Assembly: GCA_934249275.1 (NCBI GenBank)
Contig: CAKQKT010000092.1
Location: 1-7,419 of the forward strand
DNA from: an uncultured Sutterella sp.
GTDB taxonomy: Bacteria; Pseudomonadota; Gammaproteobacteria; Burkholderiales; Burkholderiaceae_F
Direction: 5' to 3'
DNA length: 7,419 nucleotides
Below the pieces are notes generated by a model. That model did no database searches, was not told the origin of the DNA, and was given only the letters and a program-made list of their open reading frames with translations. Of the stretch, positions 1 to 6,237 are shown one piece after another; position 1 is the stretch's first letter; every line of letters begins with the position of its first letter. A program made the position numbers and the translations under genes.

Positions 1-75
1 GTGCGGTAGGCAGGATTCGAACCCACGACCCTCTGGTTCGTAGCCAGATACTCTATCCAACTGAGCTACTACCGC
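1..75 (-). tRNA. tRNA-Arg (anticodon ACG), downstream copy, CCA cut by window edge
   Basis: The reverse strand folds as a full cloverleaf: 7-bp acceptor stem GCGGTAG/CTACCGC, D stem GCTC/GAGT, anticodon stem TCTGG/CCAGA with loop CTACGAA, and a T arm with TTCGAAT. The anticodon is ACG (plus-strand positions 39-41), so it is the arginine tRNA whose A34 is normally deaminated to inosine by TadA to read CGU, CGC and CGA. The tRNA body is 2-75; position 1 gives only the first C of an encoded CCA, the rest lying outside the window. The sequence is identical to the copy at 98-174, which lies upstream in transcription, and both probably come from one primary transcript. Confidence 0.97.
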
Positions 76-97
76 ACACTTTGTTCCACAGGTTTGA

Positions 98-174
98 TGG
101 TGCGGTAGGCAGGATTCGAACCCACGACCCTCTGGTTCGTAGCCAGATACTCTATCCAACTGAGCTACTACCGC
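98..174 (-). tRNA. tRNA-Arg (anticodon ACG), promoter-proximal copy with encoded CCA
   Basis: The cloverleaf is the same as in the neighbouring copy, with the anticodon ACG at plus-strand 138-140, discriminator A, and CCA encoded at 98-100. The T stem GTGGG/CCTGC has two wobble pairs; because both copies share them they are probably genuine. Only 22 nt separate this gene from the next copy, which fits a tandem tRNA operon processed by RNases. It is the first gene after the promoter at 195-224. The window cannot show whether further copies lie to the left. Confidence 0.97.
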
Positions 175-194
175 GTCAAAACTGTAGGAGCAGA

Positions 195-224
195 ATATTA
201 CGCCAACTTCCCATGAAATGCCAA
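195..224 (-). promoter_or_regulatory. Likely sigma70 promoter of the tRNA-Arg pair
   Basis: On the minus strand a -35 element TTGGCA (219-224; 5 of 6 to consensus) is followed after 18 nt by TAATAT (195-200; 4 of 6) as the -10. Transcription would start near 188, about 14 nt before the first tRNA. The DNA beyond the -35 (about 226-256) is AT-rich, as expected for an UP element or Fis-type activation region of a stable-RNA promoter. It contains the inverted repeat ATACC-N8-GGTAT at 239-256. The promoter call is by eye. Confidence 0.6.
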
Positions 225-290
225 GAGGAAAATGGAAAATACCATAAATACGGTATATGGGCTGCTTAGAGGTTCATGGCGAGCACGAAC

Positions 291-334
291 GAAGAAAGGA
301 AAACAGCCCCGGAAGCGGTGCTTCCGAGGCTGTT
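291..334 (-). terminator. Rho-independent terminator of the alaS operon
   Basis: AACAGCC-C-CGGAAGC, loop GGT, GCTTCCG-A-GGCTGTT (302-334) forms a 14-bp stem with a single C/A mismatch. On the minus strand it is followed by a pyrimidine tract, TTTTCCTTTCTTC. It lies 25 nt past the stop codon of the TusA-family gene and before the tRNA promoter, so it separates the two minus-strand transcription units. The opposite side has no T tract, so it works in one direction only. Confidence 0.85.
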
Positions 335-358
335 GTTGGCGGTTCGACCGATCGGAGA

Positions 359-607
359 TCAGTCTTCGCGGCGTCTGATGACGGTGACGTATTCGCCCGC
401 CGATTCGTTGGCGTCCTGGCTCACGAGTTCGTGGCCTGTCTGGCGGCAGAATTCCGCCAGGTCGGCCAGGCTGTGCTTGTCGGTGCTGACGACGCGCAGA
501 AGAGCGCCGCCCGCCATCTTGGCGAGGGCCTTCTTGGCGCGCAGCACCGGCATCGGGCAGTTGAGACCGGGCAGGCAGAGATCGACGACTTCAAGCGTTT
601 CGGTCAT
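359..607 (-). CDS. TusA/SirA/YedF-family sulfurtransferase
   Basis: This is an 82-residue protein with the family signature near the N-terminus: GLNCPMPVLRAKKAL, with the CPxP motif at Cys17-Pro18-Met19-Pro20. In this family the cysteine carries a persulfide passed between sulfur-relay proteins, for example in tRNA 2-thiouridine or molybdenum-cofactor pathways. The length is usual for a single-domain member (about 75-85 residues). The fold should be a cytosolic two-layer alpha/beta sandwich; no signal or membrane segment is visible. The ATG lies 9 nt after the alaS stop, and its Shine-Dalgarno (TGAGG) overlaps the alaS stop codon, so translation is probably coupled. The sulfur donor and acceptor cannot be told from sequence, and I do not assign it to tusA rather than a paralogue such as yedF or yeeD. 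Confidence 0.9.
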   Translation of the reverse strand: MTETLEVVDLCLPGLNCPMPVLRAKKALAKMAGGALLRVVSTDKHSLADLAEFCRQTGHELVSQDANESAGEYVTVIRRRED

Positions 608-616
608 CTTGCCGCC

Positions 617-3244
617 TCAGAGCTTGGCTTCGACCCAGGCCTGAACGTCGGCGAGCGCGGCGTCGAGGCCTTCGGCGTTCTGGGCGCCGGCCATGGCCAT
701 GTCGGGCTTGCCGCCGCCCTTGCCGCCGAGCTTCTGCGCGACGGAGTTGACGAGTTCGCCGGCCTTGATGCGGGCGGTGAGGTCGCGGGTGACGCCGGCG
801 GCGAGCTGGACGCGGCCTTCGGCGCTGACGGCGGCGAGAACGGCCACGGCGGTGCCGAGCTTGTCCTTGACCTTGTCCATCGTTTCGCGAAGGGCCTTGG
901 CGTCGGCGCCGTCCATGCGGGCGGCGAGGACCTTGATGCCCTTGACTTCAACGGCCTTTTCGAGGAGGGAGTCGCCCATGCGGCTGGCCATCTGGCTCTT
1001 GAGCTGTTCGAGCTGCTTTTCGAGAGCCTTGACGTTGGCCATCATGTCGTCGATCTTGGCCGGCAGGTCGCAGGCCTTGACGTTGAAGCGGAAGGCGGCC
1101 TGGCCGAGGAGGGCGGCGTTCTTCTGGGCTTCGTGAACGGCGTTCATGCCGGTGACGGCTTCAATGCGGCGGATGCCGGCGGCAACGCCAGCTTCGCCGA
1201 GGATCTTGAAGGAGCCGATGTCGCCGGTGCGGGCAACGTGCGTGCCGCCGCAGAGTTCGACGGAGTTGCCGATCGTCTGAACGCGGACGATGTCGCCGTA
1301 CTTTTCGCCGAAGAGCATCGTGGCGCCGGTCTTGCGGGCTTCTTCGAGCGGCAGGACTTCAGCCTTCGTGGCCGTGTTGGCGAGAATCTGGGCGTTGACG
1401 AGGTCTTCGACCTGAGCGATCTGCTCGGCCGTCATGGCCTGGCTGTGGGAGAAGTCGAAGCGGAGCTCGGTCGGGGAGACGAGGGAGCCCTTCTGTTCGA
1501 CGTGTTCGCCGAGAACCTTGCGCAGGGCCTTCTGGAGAAGGTGGGTTGCGGAGTGGTTGCGCTGCGTGGCGTTGCGGAGGTCTTCGTTGACCGTCAGGCG
1601 GAACGTGTCGCCGACGGCAACGCAGCCTTCTTCAATGTGGCAGGAGTGGCCCGTGACCTTGCCCTTGACGCGGATCGTGTCGAGAACGGCGACGAGGGAG
1701 GCGTCGTTGCGGCAGAGGCCGCGGTCGCCGAGCTGGCCGCCCTGTTCGGCGTAGAACGGGGTGCGGTCGAAGACGACGATGCAGTCGTCGCCGGCTTCGG
1801 CGCGTTCGACGGCCTGGCCGTCCTTGTAGACGGCGAGAACCTTGGCGTTGTCTTCCTCAAGGGTTTCGTAGCCCGTGAAGACCGTGTCGGCGCCCGTGTA
1901 TTCGAGGCCGGCGGCCATCTTGAACTTGGCGCTGGCGCGGGCGGCTTCGCGCTGGCGGGCCATGGCGGCATCAAAGCCGTCAAGGTCGATCTTGACGTTG
2001 CGTTCGCGGCAGACGTCGCCCGTCAGGTCGGCCGGGAAGCCGTACGTGTCGTGCAGCTTGAAGACCACTTCGCCGTCGAGGATGCCGTCCTTGGAGCCGG
2101 CGATGGCGGCGTCAAGGATTTCCATGCCCTTGGAGAGGGTGAGGAAGAAGCGGCGTTCTTCTTCTTCGATAACCTTTTCAATGCGCGGATTGTTGATTTC
2201 CGGATAGGCTTCGGCCATTTCGGCGCGAACGGCGTCGACGAGCTTGTAGAAGAAGGGCTTGCGGGCGCCGAGCTTGTAGCCGTGGCGGATGGCGCGGCGG
2301 CAGATGCGGCGCAGAACGTAGGCGCGGCCTTCGTTGCCCGGAACGATGCCGTCGGCGACGGAGAACGTGCAGGAGCGGATGTGGTCGGCGATCACCTTGA
2401 GGGACGGGGATTCCGGATCAACGGATTCGCCGCTCGTTTCTTCGAGAACGCGCTTGACGCTGGCCAGGAGGTTCTGGAAGAGGTCGATGTCGTAGTTGTT
2501 GTGCACGCCCTGGAGAACGGCGGCAATGCGTTCGAGGCCCATGCCCGTGTCGACGGAGGGCTTCGGAAGCTTGTGCATGACGCCGCGTTCGTCGCGGTTG
2601 AACTGCATGAACACGAGGTTCCAGATTTCAATGTAGCGGTCGCCGTCTTCTTCGGGGCTTCCCGGAGGGCCGCCCTGGATCTTGTCGCCGTGGTCGTAGA
2701 AGATTTCGGTGCAGGGACCGCAGGGACCCGTGTCGCCCATCATCCAGAAGTTGTCGGACATGTAGCGGGCGCCCTTGTTGTCGCCGATGCGGACGATGCG
2801 TTCGGCGGGAATGCCGACTTCCTTGTTCCAGATGTCGTAGGCTTCGTCGTCTTCAGCGTAGACCGTGACCCAAAGCTTTTCGGCCGGCAGCATGAAGTGC
2901 TTCGTCAGGAGTTCCCAGGCGAAGTTGATGGCATCGTGCTTGAAGTAGTCGCCGAACGAGAAGTTGCCGAGCATCTCGAAGAACGTGTGATGACGGGCGG
3001 TGTAGCCGACGTTGTCAAGGTCGTTGTGCTTGCCGCCGGCGCGGATGCACTTCTGAGCCGTCGTGGCGCGGGTGTACGGACGCTTGTCGAAGCCAAGGAA
3101 CACGTCCTTGAACTGGTTCATGCCGGCGTTCGTGAAGAGAAGCGTCGGGTCATGGGCGGGAACGACCGGGCTGGAAGCGACGATCGTATGGCCCTTGCTT
3201 TCATAGAATTTCAGAAAGGTGCGGCGAATGTCTGCGACTTTCAT
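617..3244 (-). CDS. alaS: Alanyl-tRNA synthetase
   Basis: The enzyme charges tRNA-Ala with alanine using ATP and edits mischarged Ser/Gly-tRNA in the cytosol. At 875 residues it matches the usual bacterial length (E. coli about 876). The class II catalytic core begins at residue 1 ([14 protein letters not shown]) and contains the motif-2 region [20 protein letters not shown] (82-101) and motif 3 GMGLERI (234-240). The editing domain holds the zinc-binding motifs HSATH (His564, His568) and CGGTH (Cys665, His669). The C-terminal C-Ala region runs from about 700 to the end, with a lysine/glutamine-rich helix near 735-755. The ATG at 3244 gives the standard family N-terminus, although no strong Shine-Dalgarno precedes it (GAAGACTTATTT). 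It is the first gene of a two-gene operon with the TusA-family gene. Confidence 0.99.
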   Translation of the reverse strand: MKVADIRRTFLKFYESKGHTIVASSPVVPAHDPTLLFTNAGMNQFKDVFLGFDKRPYTRATTAQKCIRAGGKHNDLDNVGYTARHHTFFEMLGNFSFGDYFKHDAINFAWELLTKHFMLPAEKLWVTVYAEDDEAYDIWNKEVGIPAERIVRIGDNKGARYMSDNFWMMGDTGPCGPCTEIFYDHGDKIQGGPPGSPEEDGDRYIEIWNLVFMQFNRDERGVMHKLPKPSVDTGMGLERIAAVLQGVHNNYDIDLFQNLLASVKRVLEETSGESVDPESPSLKVIADHIRSCTFSVADGIVPGNEGRAYVLRRICRRAIRHGYKLGARKPFFYKLVDAVRAEMAEAYPEINNPRIEKVIEEEERRFFLTLSKGMEILDAAIAGSKDGILDGEVVFKLHDTYGFPADLTGDVCRERNVKIDLDGFDAAMARQREAARASAKFKMAAGLEYTGADTVFTGYETLEEDNAKVLAVYKDGQAVERAEAGDDCIVVFDRTPFYAEQGGQLGDRGLCRNDASLVAVLDTIRVKGKVTGHSCHIEEGCVAVGDTFRLTVNEDLRNATQRNHSATHLLQKALRKVLGEHVEQKGSLVSPTELRFDFSHSQAMTAEQIAQVEDLVNAQILANTATKAEVLPLEEARKTGATMLFGEKYGDIVRVQTIGNSVELCGGTHVARTGDIGSFKILGEAGVAAGIRRIEAVTGMNAVHEAQKNAALLGQAAFRFNVKACDLPAKIDDMMANVKALEKQLEQLKSQMASRMGDSLLEKAVEVKGIKVLAARMDGADAKALRETMDKVKDKLGTAVAVLAAVSAEGRVQLAAGVTRDLTARIKAGELVNSVAQKLGGKGGGKPDMAMAGAQNAEGLDAALADVQAWVEAKL

Positions 3245-3428
3245 AAATAAGTCTTCGGGACTTTGGGTCTGAGGGCGGCTGCCGGATCAGGCTTGTCCCA
3301 TCTCCTATAGGTTTTTGTCAATTCGGTGCCGTGCAGCTGCATCCGGAGGAAGGATGCCCCGGCCGGCGGCGGGGACGGAAGGCGCCCAAACTGGGTGGGC
3401 GGCGGGTTCCGAGGCGGCCCGCTCCGGC

Positions 3429-3506
3429 TCATGACCGGCAATGTCGGCCACGGCATGAACGGTATGTCGCGAGCTCTGCGTAAAAGCCCAGGACGAAAAC
3501 AAACAT
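3429..3506 (-). CDS. Possible 25-codon small ORF upstream of alaS
   Basis: The minus strand carries GGAGGT (3510-3515) 3 nt before an ATG at 3506, one of the best Shine-Dalgarno sequences in the window. The reading frame runs 25 codons to TGA at 3429-3431. The peptide starts MFVFVLGFYAELATYR, a hydrophobic N-terminal third followed by a Cys/Arg-rich tail. It lies 184 nt upstream of alaS on the same strand, so it could be a leader peptide, a small membrane peptide or a chance ORF. There is no homologue I recognise and no clear promoter; the call rests on the ribosome binding site alone. Confidence 0.25.
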   Translation of the reverse strand: MFVFVLGFYAELATYRSCRGRHCRS

Positions 3507-3534
3507 TTTACCTCCAACGGCATGCGCTCGGCCG

Positions 3535-3570
3535 CGCAAATCCCTGTCGGGATGCGGTTTTTTCATTTTT
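3535..3570 (+). terminator. Plus-strand-facing terminator-like hairpin with no assigned gene
   Basis: ATCCC-TGTC-GGGAT (3540-3553) is extended by CGC/GCG (3535-3537 with 3554-3556, two bulged A). It is followed directly by G and TTTTTT (3558-3563), with a second T5 at 3566-3570. This is the form of an intrinsic terminator for plus-strand transcription, yet no plus-strand gene precedes it: alaS and hemN are both on the minus strand. It could end a small RNA from the intergenic region or block antisense transcription into hemN. Confidence 0.5.
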
Positions 3571-3588
3571 CGCGGCCATTTTTGCCGC

Positions 3589-3620
3589 AAAAAACAACGC
3601 CCGCCTCGGTTGAGGCGGGC
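3589..3620 (-). terminator. Rho-independent terminator of hemN
   Basis: A perfect 9-bp stem GCCCGCCTC/GAGGCGGGC (3599-3607 with 3612-3620) and a 4-nt loop are followed on the minus strand by GTTG and six T (3589-3594). It begins 45 nt after the hemN stop codon. This is a textbook intrinsic terminator. Confidence 0.92.
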
Positions 3621-3664
3621 GGCCGGAGTCTTGCGGGACGCCTTCGGGCATCCCTTGAGCCAGA

Positions 3665-5065
3665 TCAGGCGATGCGGGAATAGCCGCCGGCGCGCGTGGA
3701 TTCGCGCAGGTAGCGGTCGAAGTGCATTGCGACGGCGCGCACGAAGATCTTGCCCTTGGCGGAGACGACGAGGCGGTCGTCGTAGAGCTCGACGAGCTCG
3801 TGCTTGACGTAGGGCTTCATCTTGCCGAGCTCGTAGGTGAAGGTTTCGTCGAAGTTGATGCCGAAGCGTTCTTCAACGTCGCGCTTGCGAAGCTCGAAGT
3901 TGCACATGATCGTCATGATCACGTAGCGGCGCATTTCGTCGTCGGCGTTGAGCAGGTAGCCGCGGTTCGTGGCGAGGCGGCCTTCGCGGATGGCGGCGTA
4001 GTAGTCCTCAAGCTCGCGCGGGTTGCAGGCGTAGGCATTGCCGATCTTGGAGATGCTCGAGACGCCGAGGGCGACCATGTCGCATTCGGCCTTCGTCGAA
4101 TAGCCCTGGAAGTTGCGCTGCAGGGAGCCTTCCTTCTGCGCGATGGAGAGCTCGTCGGTCTCCTTGGCGAAGTGGTCCATGCCGATGTAGCGGTAGCCGT
4201 TGGCGGTGAGGCGCTTGATGGCGTCGAACATGATGTTGACCTTCTCGACCGTGTCGGGGAGGTCGGCTGGCAGAATGCGGCGCTGCGGCTTGAAGTGGTT
4301 CGGCAGATGAGCGTAGTGATAAAGCGCGATGCGGTCGGGCGAAAGCTCGAGAACCTGATCGATCGTCTTTTCAAACGTGGCGCGGTTCTGCTTCGGCAGG
4401 CCGTAGATGAGGTCCATGTTGATGGATTCAAAGCCGTTTTCGCGGGCGGCGTCCATCGTGGCCTTCGTCATTTCGAACGGCTGGATGCGGTTGACGGCCT
4501 TCTGTACGTCCGGATTGAAGTCCTGAACGCCGAGAGACATGCGGTTGAGGCCGAGGTCGTGCAGGTGCTTGACCTTGTCGGCGTCGCAGGTGCGGGGGTC
4601 GACCTCAATCGAGAATTCGCCGCCCTTGGCGAGCGGGAAGCGCTTCGTGAGCGTTTCCATCATGAGCGTGAGTTCGTCGTTCGTGAGGAACGTCGGCGTG
4701 CCGCCGCCGAAGTGGAGCTGCTCGAGCTCGATGGAGCCCGTGATGGATTCCTTCACGAGGTCGGCTTCGCGTCCGATCATGTCGATGTACTCGGCGCTGC
4801 GGGAATGGTCGCGCGTGACGATCTTGTTGCAGCCGCAGTAGTAGCAGACGTCGTTGCAGAAGGGAACGTGCACGTAGAGGGAGAGGTCGGCGGGGTCCTT
4901 CGCTTGGGCACGGCCGGCGAGGGCCTTGCGGTAGTCTTCGGCGCCGAAGCTGGCGTTGAAGCGGTCGGCGGTCGGATACGACGTATAGCGGGGAGCGGGC
5001 ACGTCGAATTTGCGCAGGAGGTCCATTTCGGGCAGTTCAACGCCGCTGGTGGCAGGATTCGTCAT
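3665..5065 (-). CDS. hemN: Oxygen-independent coproporphyrinogen III oxidase (radical SAM)
   Basis: HemN converts coproporphyrinogen III to protoporphyrinogen IX in haem synthesis without oxygen, using a [4Fe-4S] cluster and S-adenosylmethionine. The protein has 466 residues (E. coli about 457). Residues 26-33 are PRYTSYPT, the HemN N-terminal trip-wire region. The cluster motif CX3CX2CXC is Cys70, Cys74, Cys77 and Cys79, with the conserved Tyr64 six residues before Cys70. GGGTPTFL (120-127) is the SAM-binding glycine motif. GMDHFA (295-300) and RNFQGYST (317-324) are specific to true HemN rather than the HemW/HutW relatives, which supports the enzymatic assignment. An AAGGA ribosome binding site lies 10 nt before the ATG. 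The gene is divergent from fnr and has an FNR-like operator upstream, so anaerobic induction is expected. Confidence 0.97.
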   Translation of the reverse strand: MTNPATSGVELPEMDLLRKFDVPAPRYTSYPTADRFNASFGAEDYRKALAGRAQAKDPADLSLYVHVPFCNDVCYYCGCNKIVTRDHSRSAEYIDMIGREADLVKESITGSIELEQLHFGGGTPTFLTNDELTLMMETLTKRFPLAKGGEFSIEVDPRTCDADKVKHLHDLGLNRMSLGVQDFNPDVQKAVNRIQPFEMTKATMDAARENGFESINMDLIYGLPKQNRATFEKTIDQVLELSPDRIALYHYAHLPNHFKPQRRILPADLPDTVEKVNIMFDAIKRLTANGYRYIGMDHFAKETDELSIAQKEGSLQRNFQGYSTKAECDMVALGVSSISKIGNAYACNPRELEDYYAAIREGRLATNRGYLLNADDEMRRYVIMTIMCNFELRKRDVEERFGINFDETFTYELGKMKPYVKHELVELYDDRLVVSAKGKIFVRAVAMHFDRYLRESTRAGGYSRIA

Positions 5066-5358
5066 CTGAGGATTTTCCTTGATCTGTGACTTAGGTTAAA
5101 CTTCCTGATAATATTGAGGCCGCAGATCGCTTTTTGTTGACTCACGTCAACAAGAACTTGCGCCAAAAGTGCTGTGCAAAAGCAAATCGACGAAGGAATG
5201 GATCCGGGCTTCAGGATGTATGTGGGCATTCTAAACGCGGCAGATTATTTCTAGATTATTGAAGGCGATGATGCGGCCGCTCTTTAGCATGCGGCCGGCG
5301 GTCTTTTTTCATCAGAGGGGAGCACGGGGCACCGGCATCCTTTCAAAACGGGGGCAAG
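5066..5358. other. hemN-fnr divergent intergenic region
   Basis: Besides the FNR-like promoter of hemN, this 293-nt stretch holds the fnr leader. AGATTATT occurs twice, 11 bp apart (5242-5249 and 5253-5260), and either GATTAT could serve as a weak -10 for fnr, but no good -35 is visible. Nearer fnr is a hairpin CGGCCGC/GCGGCCG (5274-5297) followed 6 nt later by six T (5304-5309). The only Shine-Dalgarno-like sequence for fnr is GGGGG (5350-5354), 4 nt before the ATG. Confidence 0.55.
5108..5150 (-). promoter_or_regulatory. Probable FNR-activated hemN promoter: FNR box plus -10
   Basis: The perfect inverted repeat TTGAC-TCAC-GTCAA (5137-5150; 16 bp as GTTGACTCACGTCAAC, 5136-5151) matches the FNR/ANR architecture TTGAT-N4-ATCAA, with C/G at the fifth position. 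On the minus strand a -10-like TATTAT lies at 5108-5113. The two centres are 33 bp apart, and a class II FNR promoter (site at -41.5) needs about 32. Transcription of hemN would start near 5101, giving a leader of about 36 nt. The layout suggests FNR replaces a -35 element here. Whether the same site also affects fnr is unknown. Confidence 0.7.
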
Positions 5359-6135
5359 ATGAATATCACGACACTGCGCATTGGCTGTTCGAACTGCAAT
5401 CTCAGGGAAGTTTGCATGCCGCTCGGCCTGACGCTCAAGGAAATGGAAACGGTGGAGGAGCTCGTCTCCGCGCGCCGCCGCATTCGCCGAGGCGAGGCGC
5501 TCTATCGTGCCGGCGACTATTTCAACAACCTCTACGTGGTCCGACTGGGCTTTCTCAAGAGCACGGTCATGAGCAGCGACGGCCGCGAGCAGGTGACGAA
5601 CTTCTTCATGGCCGGCGAGATGATCGGTCTCGACGGCATTTCGAGCAATGTTTACTCCTGCGACGTCGTTGCGCTTGAGGATACGGAAGTCTGCGTTCTT
5701 CCGTTCGATCGATTCGAACAGGCGACGACCACGATTCCGACGATGGGCAAGCATTTCCAGAAGATGCTTTCTCGCGAAATCGTCCGCCAGCACGGCGTGA
5801 TGCTTCTGCTCGGCTCCATGCATGCCGAAGAGCGTCTTGCCGCCTTCCTCCTGTCGCTCTCCCAGCGATTTGAGAATCGCGGCTATTCCCGCAGTGAATT
5901 CGTGCTTCGCATGACGCGCGCCGAAATCGGCTCCTATCTCGGCCTCAAGCTCGAGACGGTGAGCCGCGTGCTCTCGCGCTTCTCGCATGACGGCCTCATC
6001 GAGGTCAATCAGAAGCACGTTCGAATCTTCGATCCGGAAGGCCTTCGCGCCATCGTCTCCGCGGTCGATCTCGATCACACGCCTTCTGCAGGCTATGCCG
6101 CCGGCATGTCCTCCCACGTGATTCACAAGGCTTGA
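5359..6135 (+). CDS. fnr: FNR-type oxygen-sensing transcription regulator
   Basis: This is a 258-residue Crp/Fnr-family protein. Cys10, Cys13 and Cys19 (CX2CX5C) plus Cys112 reproduce the spacing of E. coli FNR (Cys20, 23, 29 and 122, with 92 residues before the last). It should therefore bind an oxygen-labile [4Fe-4S] cluster and dimerise without oxygen. The cyclic-nucleotide-like beta barrel covers about 25-125, and the long dimer helix about 125-155. The winged helix-turn-helix is at about 165-225, with the recognition helix LGLKLETVSRVLSRF holding Glu199, Ser202 and Arg203, the residues that read the FNR half-site. The ATG at 5359 is chosen because it places the cysteines like E. coli FNR minus ten residues. 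It is divergent from hemN, a typical FNR target, and ends in a strong terminator. A nitrite-, NO- or CO-sensing paralogue is unlikely given all four cysteines. Confidence 0.96.
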   Translation: MNITTLRIGCSNCNLREVCMPLGLTLKEMETVEELVSARRRIRRGEALYRAGDYFNNLYVVRLGFLKSTVMSSDGREQVTNFFMAGEMIGLDGISSNVYSCDVVALEDTEVCVLPFDRFEQATTTIPTMGKHFQKMLSREIVRQHGVMLLLGSMHAEERLAAFLLSLSQRFENRGYSRSEFVLRMTRAEIGSYLGLKLETVSRVLSRFSHDGLIEVNQKHVRIFDPEGLRAIVSAVDLDHTPSAGYAAGMSSHVIHKA

Positions 6136-6155
6136 CGCCTTCGAATCCTGGCATG

Positions 6156-6193
6156 AAAAAAGCTCGTCATTCTTCGGAACGGCGAGCTTTTTT
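6156..6193 (+). terminator. Rho-independent terminator of fnr, UUCG-capped
   Basis: Six A (6156-6161), then GCTCG-TC-A-TTC, loop TTCG, GAA-C-GG-CGAGC, and six T (6188-6193). The stem has 10 pairs including one G-U, a single A/C mismatch, and a C(UUCG)G tetraloop, the very stable type. It starts 20 nt after the fnr stop. The A tract on the left means it could also stop transcription coming from the right. Confidence 0.93.
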
Positions 6194-6237
6194 GTTGGCG
6201 GCGAGCTGCTGAGATGCTTAGCCAAACCGCCGGGAAA

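Larger units (their letters stand above)
1..174. repeat. Tandem 75-nt direct repeat formed by the two tRNA-Arg genes
   Basis: Positions 1-75 and 100-174 are identical, with a repeat period of 99 nt. The spacer 76-97 and the outer flank from 175 onward are not alike, so the duplicated unit is essentially the tRNA itself. Such repeats can gain or lose copies by homologous recombination. Confidence 0.9.
3245..3664. other. 420-nt alaS-hemN intergenic region: leader, three hairpins, no certain gene
   Basis: The hemN-proximal end (3535-3620) holds three consecutive hairpins. They are a plus-facing terminator-like one (3535-3563), a GCGGC/GCCGC stem flanked by T5 and A6 (3566-3594), and the hemN terminator (3599-3620). 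The middle (3339-3460) is very GC-rich with many small stems. The alaS side must hold the alaS promoter and 5' leader, but I cannot place a promoter: a perfect TTGACA (minus strand, 3316-3321) has no correctly spaced -10. A 25-codon minus-strand ORF (3429-3506) has a strong ribosome binding site and is listed separately. No longer ORF here looks like a protein gene. Confidence 0.6.

Noticed and set aside
1..174. tRNA repeats as integration (att) sites of an island
   Set aside because: No integrase or phage genes are next to them, and the repeats are two complete tRNAs rather than a tRNA plus a partial 3' copy.
257..3250. 997-codon plus-strand ORF covering alaS and the TusA-family gene in antisense
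   Set aside because: It is codon-aligned with the real genes and open only because TTA, CTA and TCA codons are absent. The product is low-complexity (rich in Val, Ala, Gly, Asp, Glu and Phe), while the opposite strand encodes an unmistakable AlaS.
3304..3321. alaS promoter made of TTGACA (3316-3321) and TATAGG (3304-3309), minus strand
   Set aside because: The spacing is only 6 nt, and no -10 is found 16-18 nt from TTGACA, so the pair cannot act as a standard sigma70 promoter.
3241..3523. Two overlapping minus-strand ORFs of about 71-72 codons before alaS
   Set aside because: Pro/Arg/Ala-rich frames typical of GC-rich noncoding DNA, neither with a convincing ribosome binding site; one overlaps the alaS start.
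3326..3613. 95-codon plus-strand ORF in the alaS-hemN gap
   Set aside because: It runs through two hairpins, including a terminator, and its composition follows local base content; no domain recognised.
3722..5089. 455-codon plus-strand ORF opposite hemN
   Set aside because: Same codon-aligned antisense effect; HemN motifs on the minus strand are decisive.
5079..5092. FNR half-site TTGAT near the hemN start
   Set aside because: The partner half-site (GACTT) does not match ATCAA, and it lies downstream of the inferred hemN transcription start.
5259..5272. Second FNR box TTGAA-N4-ATGAT before fnr
   Set aside because: The right half matches only 3 of 5 positions and the left half is also imperfect; too weak to claim.
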